Positions 30,891-39,256 of a stretch of DNA of 64,000 bases are shown here, piece after piece. The translations under genes and the position numbers were made by a program. Source of the stretch: Labilithrix sp. (GTDB lineage Bacteria > Myxococcota_A > Polyangia > Polyangiales > Polyangiaceae). Under the pieces are notes generated by a model, which had not been told where the DNA came from, did not search any database, and saw only the letters and a program-made list of their open reading frames with translations. The stretch spans positions 92,466 to 156,465 of the forward strand of contig JAHBWE010000024.1 of the NCBI GenBank assembly GCA_019637155.1, given 5' to 3'. The stretch's first letter is position 1; the number at the start of each line of letters is the position of its first letter.

Positions 30891-31412
30891 TCAGCACGGA
30901 CCGCCGCACGACCAGCCGTCGTCGCACTTCGTCGGGGCGGCGCCGCCGGGGCAGGTGACGTTGCACGGGCCGGTGGAGGTGCAATGCACGCGGCAGCTCC
31001 CGGTGCACGTGGGGTTGCAGTTGCCCGTCGACGTGCACGTCACCTCGCTCGCGTCGCCGACGTTGGGGGCGCAGTCGTTGACGCTCGTGCACGTGTAGCG
31101 GCAGCGCGCGCCGCACGTCGCGCCGCAGGTGCTCGTGCTCTCGCAAGCGATCGTGCAGTCGGCGCCGCACGTGACCTTGCAGTTGGGGCCGCTCTTGCAG
31201 GTGTACGCGCAGTTGTCCGCGCACCGTGCGTTGCAGTCGCCGTCGAAGCTGCTGCACGACGGCGCGCAGCGATCCGTCGCTCCGCAGTCGAGGTCGCACG
31301 CGCCGCTCGTGCACGTCTGCGGGTCCGCCGGCGGAGGGATGTTCGAGTCGCCGCCGCCGCTGCACGCGACGAAGAGCGCGACGAGGAGCCCGGGACCGAG
31401 GAGACGCGCCAT
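30891..31412 (-). CDS. Lipoprotein with 29 cysteines, candidate substrate of the radical SAM operon
   Basis: 173 residues. The signal peptide ends in LFVAC, a lipobox, so it should be lipid-anchored. The mature part consists of short Cys modules in near-regular C-x3-C-x3-6-C spacing (NCKVTCGADCTIAC, STCGATCGARCRYTC, GNCNPTCTGSCRVHC). I count 29 Cys including the lipid-modified one. It is the last gene of the eight-gene operon, coupled to the preceding lipoprotein by TGATG. It could be a disulfide-rich surface protein, a metal-binding protein, or a target of Cys-directed radical SAM chemistry. Function unknown. Confidence 0.7.
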   Translation of the reverse strand: MARLLGPGLLVALFVACSGGGDSNIPPPADPQTCTSGACDLDCGATDRCAPSCSSFDGDCNARCADNCAYTCKSGPNCKVTCGADCTIACESTSTCGATCGARCRYTCTSVNDCAPNVGDASEVTCTSTGNCNPTCTGSCRVHCTSTGPCNVTCPGGAAPTKCDDGWSCGGPC

Positions 31413-31948
31413 CAGCGGGCCTTCGGGGACCAGCGGCCTTCGAGGAGGCGGTACTCGTCGGTGTACTGCTCGTCGTCGCGCGGGGCGACGTGGCGCTTGA
31501 TCTTCGGCGTCGGCGAGCCGTCCTCGATGTCCCATTTCTCGTCCCACTTGTCGTCGCGATCGAGGTCGATCTTGAGGCGGTTCACCTTCGCGAAGCCGTC
31601 GTCCTTGTAGAAATCGACTTTGTAGGATTTACCCTTGAACGCATCTTTCACCTTTGCGCCGGAGATGCTCATCGGGAGGCGGGCGAGGATCTCGCGGTCG
31701 ACCTCGCGCAGCGCGAGCGGATCGGCCGCGGTGGGCGTGGCCGTGTTGGGCGTAGGCGTGGGCGTGCTCGTCGTCGTCGGCCCCATCACCGGCGGCACCG
31801 TCGCCGTGGTCGTCACCGTCGCCGCCACGGTGGGCTCCTCCGGCTTCGGTTGCGTGCGGCTGCACTGGTAGGCGCACGCGCCGAAGGCGCCGAGGCCGAC
31901 GACGGCGAGGCCGGAGATGAGGAGCGCGCGGAACGTCTTGAACTTCAC
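31412..31948 (-). CDS. Lipoprotein with acidic calcium-type loop
   Basis: 178 residues, GTG start with GGAGG upstream. The signal peptide ends GLGAFGACAYQC, with a probable lipobox at FGAC. A Thr/Pro linker (about residues 37-75) precedes a domain with KIDLDRDDKWDEKWDIED, whose D-x-D-x-D-x-x-x-D/E pattern resembles calcium-binding loops. It follows the radical SAM gene with a GTGA overlap and precedes the Cys-rich lipoprotein with a TGATG overlap. It may carry or present a modified product at the envelope, which is speculation. Confidence 0.65.
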   Translation of the reverse strand: MKFKTFRALLISGLAVVGLGAFGACAYQCSRTQPKPEEPTVAATVTTTATVPPVMGPTTTSTPTPTPNTATPTAADPLALREVDREILARLPMSISGAKVKDAFKGKSYKVDFYKDDGFAKVNRLKIDLDRDDKWDEKWDIEDGSPTPKIKRHVAPRDDEQYTDEYRLLEGRWSPKAR

Positions 31949-32892
31949 GAAGCCTCCGTCGCCGTGACCGGCGCGCCTGCCATCATCGCACGCGCGATCG
32001 GGACCGTGCAGTAGCAGAGACGATAGCGGCACGGCGTCGCCTCCGGCTCGAGACGGAAGTCCGGATCGAGGAAGCTCCCGAGCCGCCCGAGCGCCCGCTC
32101 GCGCGCGAGGTCCGGGATCCCGCGCCGCGCGCGCAGCGTCGTGAGCGTCGCGCGGCGGCCGGGGTAGCAGCGGTACGCGTCGCCCTTGTCGTCGAGGACG
32201 AAGAACCGCGCGCCCGCCCAGCACGGGCGGCCCGCGAAGTCGTGCGCGATCGCGCCGGTGGCGTTGTGGCCGCCGAGCGCCTCGAGCAGCGCGCGCTCCT
32301 CCGCCGAGTACGCCGCGATGACGCCGTCGTCGCGCTCGGGCTGGACCTTGAAGGTGAGGCCGCGCGCGCGGAACAGGGCGGCGAGGGCGTCGAGGCGCGG
32401 GAGGGCCGCGCGCGTCGCGACCGTCGTCACGCACACGTGCGGGCGCGGGAGCGACGCGTCGGCGCGCGCGCGGAGCGTCTCGCCGAGGCGCGCGGCCTTG
32501 TCGGCGAAGCGCTCGACGTCGTCGACGTACTCGAGGTGCAGACTGCACGAGAACGTCCCCACCCTCCCGCGCGCGGCGGCGACGAAGGCGTCGAGGCGCT
32601 CCGGCGACGCGGAGAGGTTCGTGACGACGGAGACGCGGTGCCCCGCCGCCGCGACGCCGGCGACGATCTCGAGGAGCGTCGGATGCACGAACGGCTCGCC
32701 GCCGGAGAGCTTCACCTCCCAGCGCCCCGGCAAGCGGCGGAAGGCGTCGAGGAAGCGCGGCGTGTCGCGCGACCAGCGCCCGCGATCGTCCTTGAAGCGC
32801 TGCGTGCAGTAGGTGCAGCGGTAGTTGCACGTCGTGTTGACGTTCCAGCAGACCACGCCCTCGGCGGGCTCCGGCGGCGACGGCCAGCTCAC
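31945..32892 (-). CDS. Radical SAM enzyme, second of a tandem paralogous pair
   Basis: 315 residues, GTG start overlapping the upstream stop (GTGA). The cluster motif is C22-NYR-C26-TY-C29, followed by WEVKLSGGEPFVHP (the GGE SAM motif) and SVVTNLSAS. The C-terminus has further cysteines in RPCWAGARFFVLDDKGD, YRCYPGRR and CRYRLCYCTVP, likely ligands of an auxiliary iron-sulfur cluster. Its closest relative in the window is the enzyme encoded just upstream (32889-33734), with which it shares every block. The substrate is unknown; auxiliary clusters are common in peptide- and protein-modifying members. Confidence 0.85.
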   Translation of the reverse strand: MSWPSPPEPAEGVVCWNVNTTCNYRCTYCTQRFKDDRGRWSRDTPRFLDAFRRLPGRWEVKLSGGEPFVHPTLLEIVAGVAAAGHRVSVVTNLSASPERLDAFVAAARGRVGTFSCSLHLEYVDDVERFADKAARLGETLRARADASLPRPHVCVTTVATRAALPRLDALAALFRARGLTFKVQPERDDGVIAAYSAEERALLEALGGHNATGAIAHDFAGRPCWAGARFFVLDDKGDAYRCYPGRRATLTTLRARRGIPDLARERALGRLGSFLDPDFRLEPEATPCRYRLCYCTVPIARAMMAGAPVTATEAS

Positions 32893-33734
32893 GGCTCCGC
32901 GCGCTCGATCATGCCGCGGTTCGCGGGCACGGTGCAGGGACAGATGTCGTAGGTGCACGGCGCGGGGCCGGTCGCGAGGGCGAGCGTGCCGGCGAGGACG
33001 TTGCCGAGGTAGCCCTCGCCGAAGCGCTTCGAGGTGCGGCAGCGCCACGCGTCGCCGGTCTGCGTGAGGACGAAGTACTCCGCGCCCGCCCAGCAGCGAC
33101 GCCCGCGGTAGCTCGGCGCCACGTTCGCGCGCCGCGGCGACGGCGAGATGCCGACGAGGCCGGTGACGCGCTGGCGGTCCTCTTCGTCGTAGCTCGCGAC
33201 GCCGCCCTTCACCTTCATCACTTGCGGGAAGAGCGTGAGGCCCGCCGCTTCGACCTCGCTCCGCGCGCGCGCGACCTCCTCGAGGCGGCCCGGCACGAGG
33301 ACCGTGTTGACGACGAGGCGCGCGTCCGGGTCCATGAGCGCGCGGAGGCGCGCCGCCTTCTCTACGAAGGTCGCGATCGACGTGTGCTCGAGGTGGAGGC
33401 TCGCGCTCACGACGCCGAGGCGCCCGCGCGTGAGCGTCGCGAACCGCTCGAGGATCGCGATCGGGGCGGAGAGGTTCGTGAGGACCGACACGACGTGCGG
33501 CGTCCGCGTGACGAGGCCGGGCACGATCCGATCGATGAAGCCGCGGAACGCGAACGGCTCGCCGCCGGTCATCTTCACCTCCCAGCGCGACGGGAGGCCG
33601 GCGAAGAACGCGAGGAAGCGCTCGACGTCCTCGCTCGAGGGATGACCGACGCGGTGCTTCTTGCTCTGGATGCAGTAGCTGCAGTCGTAGTTGCAGACGC
33701 CGCAGACCTGCCACTCGACGGTGGGCTGCCTCAC
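32889..33734 (-). CDS. Radical SAM enzyme, first of a tandem paralogous pair
   Basis: 281 residues, GTG start overlapping the upstream stop. The cluster motif is C14-NYD-C18-SY-C21. WEVKMTGGEPFAF, SVLTNLSAP and SASLHLEHTS match the second copy, as do the C-terminal RRCWAGAEYFVLTQTGDAW and CTYDICPCTVP. The auxiliary-cluster cysteines are thus conserved in both, but the middle differs, which suggests two related reactions or two sites on one substrate. Confidence 0.85.
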   Translation of the reverse strand: MRQPTVEWQVCGVCNYDCSYCIQSKKHRVGHPSSEDVERFLAFFAGLPSRWEVKMTGGEPFAFRGFIDRIVPGLVTRTPHVVSVLTNLSAPIAILERFATLTRGRLGVVSASLHLEHTSIATFVEKAARLRALMDPDARLVVNTVLVPGRLEEVARARSEVEAAGLTLFPQVMKVKGGVASYDEEDRQRVTGLVGISPSPRRANVAPSYRGRRCWAGAEYFVLTQTGDAWRCRTSKRFGEGYLGNVLAGTLALATGPAPCTYDICPCTVPANRGMIERAEP

Positions 33735-34819
33735 GAGCGGCCCCCGGTCACGGCGCGCGCGCGCTCCTCGCCGTAAGCCTTCGCGAAGCGCTTACGCAAT
33801 TTCACATTTTCATTGATTTTGCCACATTGTGCGCAGCTGGGGAAGTACTCGCCGCGCCGCATCCGCGCGCGGAGCTCGTTCCAGCGCGCGCCGTCCCAGA
33901 GCTCGGCGAAGCGCGCGGCGGCGAGGTTGCCGACGACGACCTCGGTGTTGCAGCAATAGAGGACGGTGCCGTCGACGAGCACGCGCGCGTAGGTGTAGCC
34001 GATGAAGCAGCCGACCTCGTCGATCGGCGCGGTCGCCTCGCCGCCGGCTTCGAGCTGCGCGGCGAAGACGTCGAGGTTCGTCGTCACCTCGTGCGCCTCC
34101 GCGACGCGGCGCGCCTCGGGGACGAGCTCGCGGACGAGCCGCGCGCGCTGCGCGTCGGTGATGCGCGCCGCCTCCGTCCCGCCGCGGAGGCTCGCGAGCT
34201 TGAAGTTGAGCGCGAACGCGTCGTAGCGCGAGGCGAAGCGGACCATGTCGACGAGCTCGTCCGCGTTCACCTCGCAGACGACCTGCACGTGCTTGAAGCG
34301 GCGCCCCGCCTCGCGGAAGCGCGCGAGCATCGCGAGGAGGCGATCCCACTCGCCGTTCCGGAAGCTCGGATGGAAGGCCTCGTACGCGCCCTGCGTCGCG
34401 CCGTGGACGCCGATGAGGAGCTGATCGACCCCGAGCTCGAGGACGCGCTCCGCGTCCGCGGCGACGAGGTTCGTGATGATGGTGAGGTGCAGCCCGCGGC
34501 GCTTCACCACCTCGATCATCCGGTAGATGTCGGGGTGGGTGAACGGCTCGCCCATCCCGCTCAGGATCACGGCGCGGAGGCCGCCGAGCGAGCACGCGTC
34601 GGCGAGGAGCTCCTCGAGCGCGGCCGCGTCGATGCGCCTCCGCTTCCACTCGCTCTTGCGGCCGAGCGTGAGGAGCGGAGAGTGATCCCAGCACGTGATG
34701 CAGTTCGTGTTGCACGAGTTCGTCACGTCGACGTGGATCGTCTCCGGGCCGGCGAGGACCTTGCCTTCGTTCATCCCGACGAGCGGGAGCGGCACGTGCT
34801 TCTTCGTCATCGCCGTCAT
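33731..34819 (-). CDS. Radical SAM/SPASM-type enzyme
   Basis: 362 residues. The cluster motif is C36-NTN-C40-IT-C43 in VDVTNSCNTNCITCWDHS, followed by VILSGMGEPFTHPD. The C-terminus has cysteines in DEVGCFIGYTYARV, VLYCCNTEVVVGN and FPSCAQCGKINEN, a SPASM/twitch-like arrangement. It is different from the tandem pair downstream and so probably performs a separate step. The ATG at 34819 overlaps the glycosyltransferase stop (ATGA). Its substrate cannot be told from sequence. Confidence 0.85.
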   Translation of the reverse strand: MTAMTKKHVPLPLVGMNEGKVLAGPETIHVDVTNSCNTNCITCWDHSPLLTLGRKSEWKRRRIDAAALEELLADACSLGGLRAVILSGMGEPFTHPDIYRMIEVVKRRGLHLTIITNLVAADAERVLELGVDQLLIGVHGATQGAYEAFHPSFRNGEWDRLLAMLARFREAGRRFKHVQVVCEVNADELVDMVRFASRYDAFALNFKLASLRGGTEAARITDAQRARLVRELVPEARRVAEAHEVTTNLDVFAAQLEAGGEATAPIDEVGCFIGYTYARVLVDGTVLYCCNTEVVVGNLAAARFAELWDGARWNELRARMRRGEYFPSCAQCGKINENVKLRKRFAKAYGEERARAVTGGRS

Positions 34820-36387
34820 CGCGCCGCTCTCCGCGCCTCCGCGATCGCCTCGAGGAGGCTCTGCCCTCGCTCGCGCGCCGCCGCCGCGAGCGCCGCGACC
34901 TCGGCGTCGATGCGCTCCGCCGTCGTCGCCGGGCGCGCCCCCACGAGCGCGATCGCGCTCTCCCAGTCCTCGAACGGCGCGCACGCGGAGATCACCGCCG
35001 CCGCCGCCGCGGCGCGCTCGCCCGCGCGACACGCCGGCGCGCGCCGCACGACCGCCACCGCGACGCGCGCGGCGATCTCGGCCGACGCGCCCGCCGCCCC
35101 CGCCGCCTCGAGCACGCGCTCGGCGTGCCGCGCGAGGGCGCCCAGCTCGCGCGCCGGCGTCGCCTCCCCCGCCGCGCCGTCGAGCGCGTGCATCAGCTCG
35201 ATCGCCGCTTCGGGCTCGATCCCGAGGCGCTGCGCGTTCGTGAGGAGCGCGTCGTCGACCGCCGCCTCCGCGCGATCGACGACCGCCGGCGGCAGCGCGA
35301 GGCGGAGGAGCTCCGCCGCCGCTTCGCGCGCGTGGTTCTTCGGGACGAGCGCGCGCGCGGCCGCCGCGGCGCGCGCGTGATCGGCGCGGAGCGCCTCGAT
35401 CGCGCGGCGGATCTCCTCGGCGGTCGCGCCCTGCGGGAGCACGACGCCCGCGCCTCCGCGCTCGGCGCGGGCGGCGCGGGCGGCTTGATCGTCCGCGATC
35501 TTCTCTTGCGGGAGGAAGACCGTCGGCACGCCGCTCCACATCAGCTCGACGAAGCTGTTGTACCCCGCCGCCGACACGGCGACGTCGAAGGCCGGCATGC
35601 GCGGGACGGCGAGCTCGCTCCCGAGCCAGACGACGCCGGGACGGCGGACGACCGCGCCGCGATAGAGCGGCCCGCTCCCGACGACGGCGCGCGCCCCCGC
35701 CGCGAGGGCTGCGTCGACGACGCGCGCGAGGTGCCCCTCCGCCGCCGCGTCGCCGCCCCCGCCGGCGGTCGCGTAGACGACGAAGTCGTCGGCCGCGAGC
35801 CCGAGCCCCGCGCGCGCCTCGTCGCGCGAGAGGACCTCGGGCCGCTCGCGCATGCACATCGGACCGAGCCAGCGCGTGCGCGCCCGCAGCGCGTCGGGGA
35901 CGACGTCCTTCGCGTCCGCCTCGGCCTCCGGCACCACGATCGCGTCGTAGAGCGGGAGCATCGACGCGACGTCGGGGCGGCGGGCGAAGCTCTCGATCAT
36001 CGGCCGGAGGACGAGCGCGCGGGCGCGGCAGAGGTCGAGCGCGCCGAGGAGCTCGCCGAACGATCCGCGCGCGAACGTGTCGACGACGAAGAGGTCGGGG
36101 CGGAGGAGGCCGAGCGAGTGCCAGACCCACTGCTTCGCGAGCGCGACGTACGTACTCTTGTCGATCTTCGCGTCCGCGGCCGCGGTCTTCGACGGCAGCT
36201 TGAACGACGCGAAGCGCTCGGAGAAGAGGAGCGCGTCGGCCTCGCTCGTCGTCAGGAAGTAGATCTCCGCGCGCGCGCCGGCCCAGGCCGCGTAGCGCCG
36301 CAGCCACCGCGCGATGCCGACGAGGCGGCAGAGGTGCCCGGTGCCGGCGCCGTTCACGGCGTAGCAGACGACGCGGAGCGTCTTCAT
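34816..36387 (-). CDS. MurG-like glycosyltransferase with C-terminal helical extension
   Basis: 523 residues. The N-terminus VCYAVNGAGTGHLCRLVGI has the G-x-G-H-x-x-R glycosyltransferase pattern of MurG/GT28 and related predicted enzymes; the C-terminal nucleotide-sugar region includes SAAGYNSFVELMWSGVPTVFLPQ. The GT-B fold ends near residue 385. The remaining 135 residues are Ala/Glu-rich helices of unknown role. It should transfer a sugar from a nucleotide donor in the cytoplasm. Both ends overlap the neighbouring genes by 4 nt. Confidence 0.8.
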   Translation of the reverse strand: MKTLRVVCYAVNGAGTGHLCRLVGIARWLRRYAAWAGARAEIYFLTTSEADALLFSERFASFKLPSKTAAADAKIDKSTYVALAKQWVWHSLGLLRPDLFVVDTFARGSFGELLGALDLCRARALVLRPMIESFARRPDVASMLPLYDAIVVPEAEADAKDVVPDALRARTRWLGPMCMRERPEVLSRDEARAGLGLAADDFVVYATAGGGGDAAAEGHLARVVDAALAAGARAVVGSGPLYRGAVVRRPGVVWLGSELAVPRMPAFDVAVSAAGYNSFVELMWSGVPTVFLPQEKIADDQAARAARAERGGAGVVLPQGATAEEIRRAIEALRADHARAAAAARALVPKNHAREAAAELLRLALPPAVVDRAEAAVDDALLTNAQRLGIEPEAAIELMHALDGAAGEATPARELGALARHAERVLEAAGAAGASAEIAARVAVAVVRRAPACRAGERAAAAAAVISACAPFEDWESAIALVGARPATTAERIDAEVAALAAAARERGQSLLEAIAEARRAAR

Positions 36388-37679
36388 GAGACGTCCACGA
36401 GGCCCGCGCTCCGGTCGCTCCGGTCGTCGAAGGACGACGCGGCGTCGTACTCGGCCTCCGCGTCGCGCGAGCGCTGGTACTGGTAGCTCGGGTTGTCGCG
36501 GTGGTAGTCGGCGACCTCGGGGATGAAGCTGCCGTCCAGGCGACCGTCGGTCATCACGTCCCACCAGAGGACGTTCGTCGCGAGATCGACCGAGCGATAC
36601 CCGTCGTAGGCGTAGACCGCGCCGTAGGTCCGTTCGTAGCGCTGCCAGCGTTTGTTGTACGCCGCGCGCCGGTCGCGGAAGCGGCGCTCGAACTCGTGCG
36701 CGGGGATCTGGCGATGCGCGTTCTTCGGCCGGCTCCACTTGACGATGTCGCGCTCGGCCTTGGCGAGCGAGCGCTGGAGGTCGGCGGAGAAGGGGCGGAC
36801 GTACTGATCGACGATGCGATCGAGGTAGCGCGCCTTGTGCTGCATCCCGGTCGCGCGCTTGAAGAGGAGGAGGACCTCGGGGTTCGCGGCGAGTCGCTTC
36901 GCGAGCGCGGCGGGCGGGCACTCGAGGAGGAAGGCGACGATCTGCGAGCGCGTCTGCTCGAGCCACCGCTGCGCGAGCGTCGCGAGCGACTGCGTGCGCG
37001 CCTTGTGCTCGGCCTCGAGCGCCTCGCCGGCGGCGATCTCCGCGCCGACGCGCGCCGCCTCCGCGTCGAGCGGACCGACCGCCTCCTGCGCGCGGAGGAC
37101 CTCGTCGCGGACCTGAGCGAAGAACTCCTTGTCCGGGAAGCGCTCGAGGATCTCGTCGCCCGCCGCCCAGTCCTCGTAGTAGCTGAGGCGCCAGAAGCCG
37201 GTCGTGTAGCGGGGGGTCCCGTATTCGCCCGCGAGGAGGCGCTCGAGGCGCGGATGCGCGGCGCGGATGAGGACGTCGTGGAACGGCCGCCGCATCTCGT
37301 TCACCTCCGCGAGCGCGCGCGAGAGCGATCCGGTCCGCGGATGGCGGAGGAGCTCGCGGTCGCGGTAGCGCGGGTCGGCCTCGATCGCGGCGAGGCGCTC
37401 GCGGAGCGCGGCGCGCTCGCGCTCCATCGCGCCGATCGCGTCTTCGGCGACGGGCCGCTGGTAGCCGGTGAGCGCGGCGGCGTCGGCGAGGGACTCGCGC
37501 GTCATCCCGGGGAGGACGGCGCGCCCGAGCTCCGACGTCGCGGTCGCGAACGCGCGCGCGACCTGCTCGCGCCGCTCGTGATGGATCATGAGGTAGTGCT
37601 GCGCGCGCCCGAGCTCGTGCGAGAGCTCGGTCCGCTGGCTGCGCGCGGCGTTGACGAGGTGCTGGCCGGTATACCTCAC
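36384..37679 (-). CDS. Helical protein of unknown function
   Basis: 431 residues, GTG start overlapping the upstream stop (GTGA). No signal peptide and no membrane segment. The central part is rich in charged helices (ERERAALRERLAAIEADPRYR, AEAARVGAEIAAGEALEAE) and the C-terminal third is rich in Arg, Tyr and Trp (KRWQRYERTYGAVYAYDGY, NVLWWDVMTDGR). I recognise no family. Its place between the first operon gene and the glycosyltransferase suggests a structural or carrier role in the same pathway. Function unknown. Confidence 0.65.
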   Translation of the reverse strand: MRYTGQHLVNAARSQRTELSHELGRAQHYLMIHHERREQVARAFATATSELGRAVLPGMTRESLADAAALTGYQRPVAEDAIGAMERERAALRERLAAIEADPRYRDRELLRHPRTGSLSRALAEVNEMRRPFHDVLIRAAHPRLERLLAGEYGTPRYTTGFWRLSYYEDWAAGDEILERFPDKEFFAQVRDEVLRAQEAVGPLDAEAARVGAEIAAGEALEAEHKARTQSLATLAQRWLEQTRSQIVAFLLECPPAALAKRLAANPEVLLLFKRATGMQHKARYLDRIVDQYVRPFSADLQRSLAKAERDIVKWSRPKNAHRQIPAHEFERRFRDRRAAYNKRWQRYERTYGAVYAYDGYRSVDLATNVLWWDVMTDGRLDGSFIPEVADYHRDNPSYQYQRSRDAEAEYDAASSFDDRSDRSAGLVDVS

Positions 37680-38050
37680 GGAAGCTTCGCTCGATCGCGG
37701 AGGACGGCGAGGAACCCCTCCGCCGCGCGCGTGAGCGCCTCTGCGGAGGGGACGACGCGCTCGTCGACGAGGAACAAGAAGAGCTCCTCGCGCTCCATCC
37801 GCGCCTCGAGCTCGGCGACGACGGCGGGCGTAAACTCCTCGCGGTCGCCGGCCTCGGTCGTGATGAGCTCGAAGCCGATGCGCCGCGCGGCGTCCCACCC
37901 GTCGAGCGTCACGTCGACCCCACCCTCCTGCCAGCGAACATCCCGCGCGATCGTGAGCCCCGCCCTCTCGAAGCACTCGGCGAGAATGCGCGCCCCCTCC
38001 GCCTCGTTCAAGTCCACCTCCACAGGAGCACCATGCGCCGACTCTAGCAT
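37676..38050 (-). CDS. Small protein of unknown function, first gene of the radical SAM operon
   Basis: 124 residues, soluble. It has the strand-like segment GGVDVTLDGWDAARRIGFELIT followed by a helix (AVVAELEARMEREELFLFLVDE). The D-x-n-E-x-I pattern faintly recalls PD-(D/E)xK-type folds but the catalytic Lys is not clear, so no function is assigned. The ATG at 38050 lies 4 nt from a dispersed repeat and lacks a good ribosome-binding site, so a later start (for example GTG in PVEVDLNEAEG) is possible. Confidence 0.5.
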   Translation of the reverse strand: MLESAHGAPVEVDLNEAEGARILAECFERAGLTIARDVRWQEGGVDVTLDGWDAARRIGFELITTEAGDREEFTPAVVAELEARMEREELFLFLVDERVVPSAEALTRAAEGFLAVLRDRAKLP

Positions 38051-38053
38051 GGT

Positions 38054-38157
38054 CAGGGGCGTCGCCCCCGACACCCCCACCCCAGACACGTCCCTCACGC
38101 CGAGCGCGCGGGTCGCTTCGCGACCGCTTGCGCGGCCGCTTCTGGGGCCCCGTTCGC
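38054..38157. repeat. Dispersed GC-rich repeat, copy 1
   Basis: This segment is about 80% identical by eye to 59480-59581 in the same orientation. It is a chain of small palindromes (GGGGCGTCGCCCC at 38056-38068, GGTCGCTTCGCGACC further on) around an invariant core beginning CCCCCGACACCCCCACCCC. It ends at GGGGCCCCG. It abuts the first gene of the radical SAM operon. Similar REP-like elements would explain this, but only two copies are in the window. Confidence 0.6.
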
Positions 38158-38307
38158 GTGGCGCGGCGCGCGGAGCGCGTGGGCACTTCGCGACCGCTGG
38201 CGCGGCCACCGTCAACTGGGCCGCAGGGGCGGTGGTCGTTCTTCGAATGATGGCGCTGCTCTTCACGAATCTCGTTCGTCGATGTGGAGAAGCGTTGAGG
38301 AGCACGA

Positions 38308-38787
38308 GTGGGAGCGAAATGCCTTTGGATGGCCTCGCGCCGCGTATGGCTGACACGTGGTGCGCGTTTCGGAAGGGCGACGCCATCGCCGACCGCGCAG
38401 CTCTTGCCGCTCACGATCGAGCGTTTCCAGATCATGTTCACGGCCGCGGTGGAGCTGCGTGACAAGCTCGAGCTGGCGCGCGCTCTCTTGCGACACGTGA
38501 ATCCGAACGGCGACCTGGCGGTCGTGATCGAGCGCGCGCTCGATCTGCTGCTCTTGCACCTCGAGAAGACGAAGCACGGAAAGGCGAAGCATCCGCGGAG
38601 GAGCAAGGGCCGCGCGGATCCGGGCGACGTCTCGCGCGAGACGCTGCGCGAGCTCGTTCGCTTCGCGCTCGTTCGTCTCGGGTTCCGTGACCGGGACGTC
38701 GGCGCTGCGCTCGCACGGCTGCCGCAGGCCGTGTGGTGTGAGCCGCTCGATGTCGCCGTGCGTGCCGCGCTCCGCCTCCTCACGTAG
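38308..38787 (+). pseudogene. Internally deleted HNH-endonuclease-type gene
   Basis: The frame encodes 159 residues: QLLPLTIERFQIMFTAAVEL, RALLRHVNPNGDLAVVIERAL and DLLLLHLEKTKHGKAKHPRR match, from memory, the N-terminal region of a large family of myxobacterial HNH endonucleases. The HNH core that should follow (with CxxC and EFHH) is absent. Instead the frame goes directly to a family-like tail (VRFALVRLGFRDRDVGAALA). An internal deletion is the simplest reading; the protein cannot be an active nuclease. Confidence 0.5.
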
Positions 38788-38934
38788 AACAGCCAGCCAT
38801 CAAGAGATCGATCCGGCGACCGATACGGTGTCGCCAAGCTTCCCCACGATGCAGACGAGCATCGCGGCAACGTCGCCCATGCGACGGACACGCATTGCCC
38901 CAATGCTGAGAAAGCCCTCGGTCGTGTGAGCCGC

Positions 38935-39165
38935 TCGATCTCGGCCGTCGTCATCTCCTCGATCTCGTAGAGGACGAACACGGTGCGGAGCTCGAGCTCC
39001 ATCGCGTCGAGGATCCGGTCGAGGACGGCGCGGGCGTCCTTCTGCCTGCTCGATGATCTCGTCGGGGCGGGGTCCGTCTGGGAGGTCGTCGCCGGCGTCG
39101 GCGTGGGGGATCTCGCGCCGGTACGCGGCGCTCGGCGGATATTGCCATGCGGAAGAGGGCTGGCC
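38935..39165 (-). pseudogene. Remnant of an ECF-type sigma factor gene
   Basis: On the minus strand one frame reads HADAGDDLPDGPRPDEIIEQ and, after a single-base shift near 39045, the next reads DARAVLDRILDAMELELRTV and FVLYEIEEMTTAEIERLT. The second piece is the start of sigma region 4 (ELRTVFVLYEIEEMT-x-x-EIA). Region 2 and the end of region 4 are missing, and the sequence dissolves after RLTRP. It is a truncated, frameshifted fragment. Confidence 0.5.
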
Positions 39166-39256
39166 GCGCTCGTTGCGGGCGGAGCGTGCGGTTGCGGGGA
39201 GTGCTGGGGGTGGGGTGGTGGACTCGGGGAGGTGGCGATGGCTGGGATGCAGGCGT

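Noticed and set aside
37676..38050. Restriction-endonuclease-like fold in the first gene of the radical SAM operon
   Set aside because: The acidic pattern is weak and no catalytic Lys is clear.
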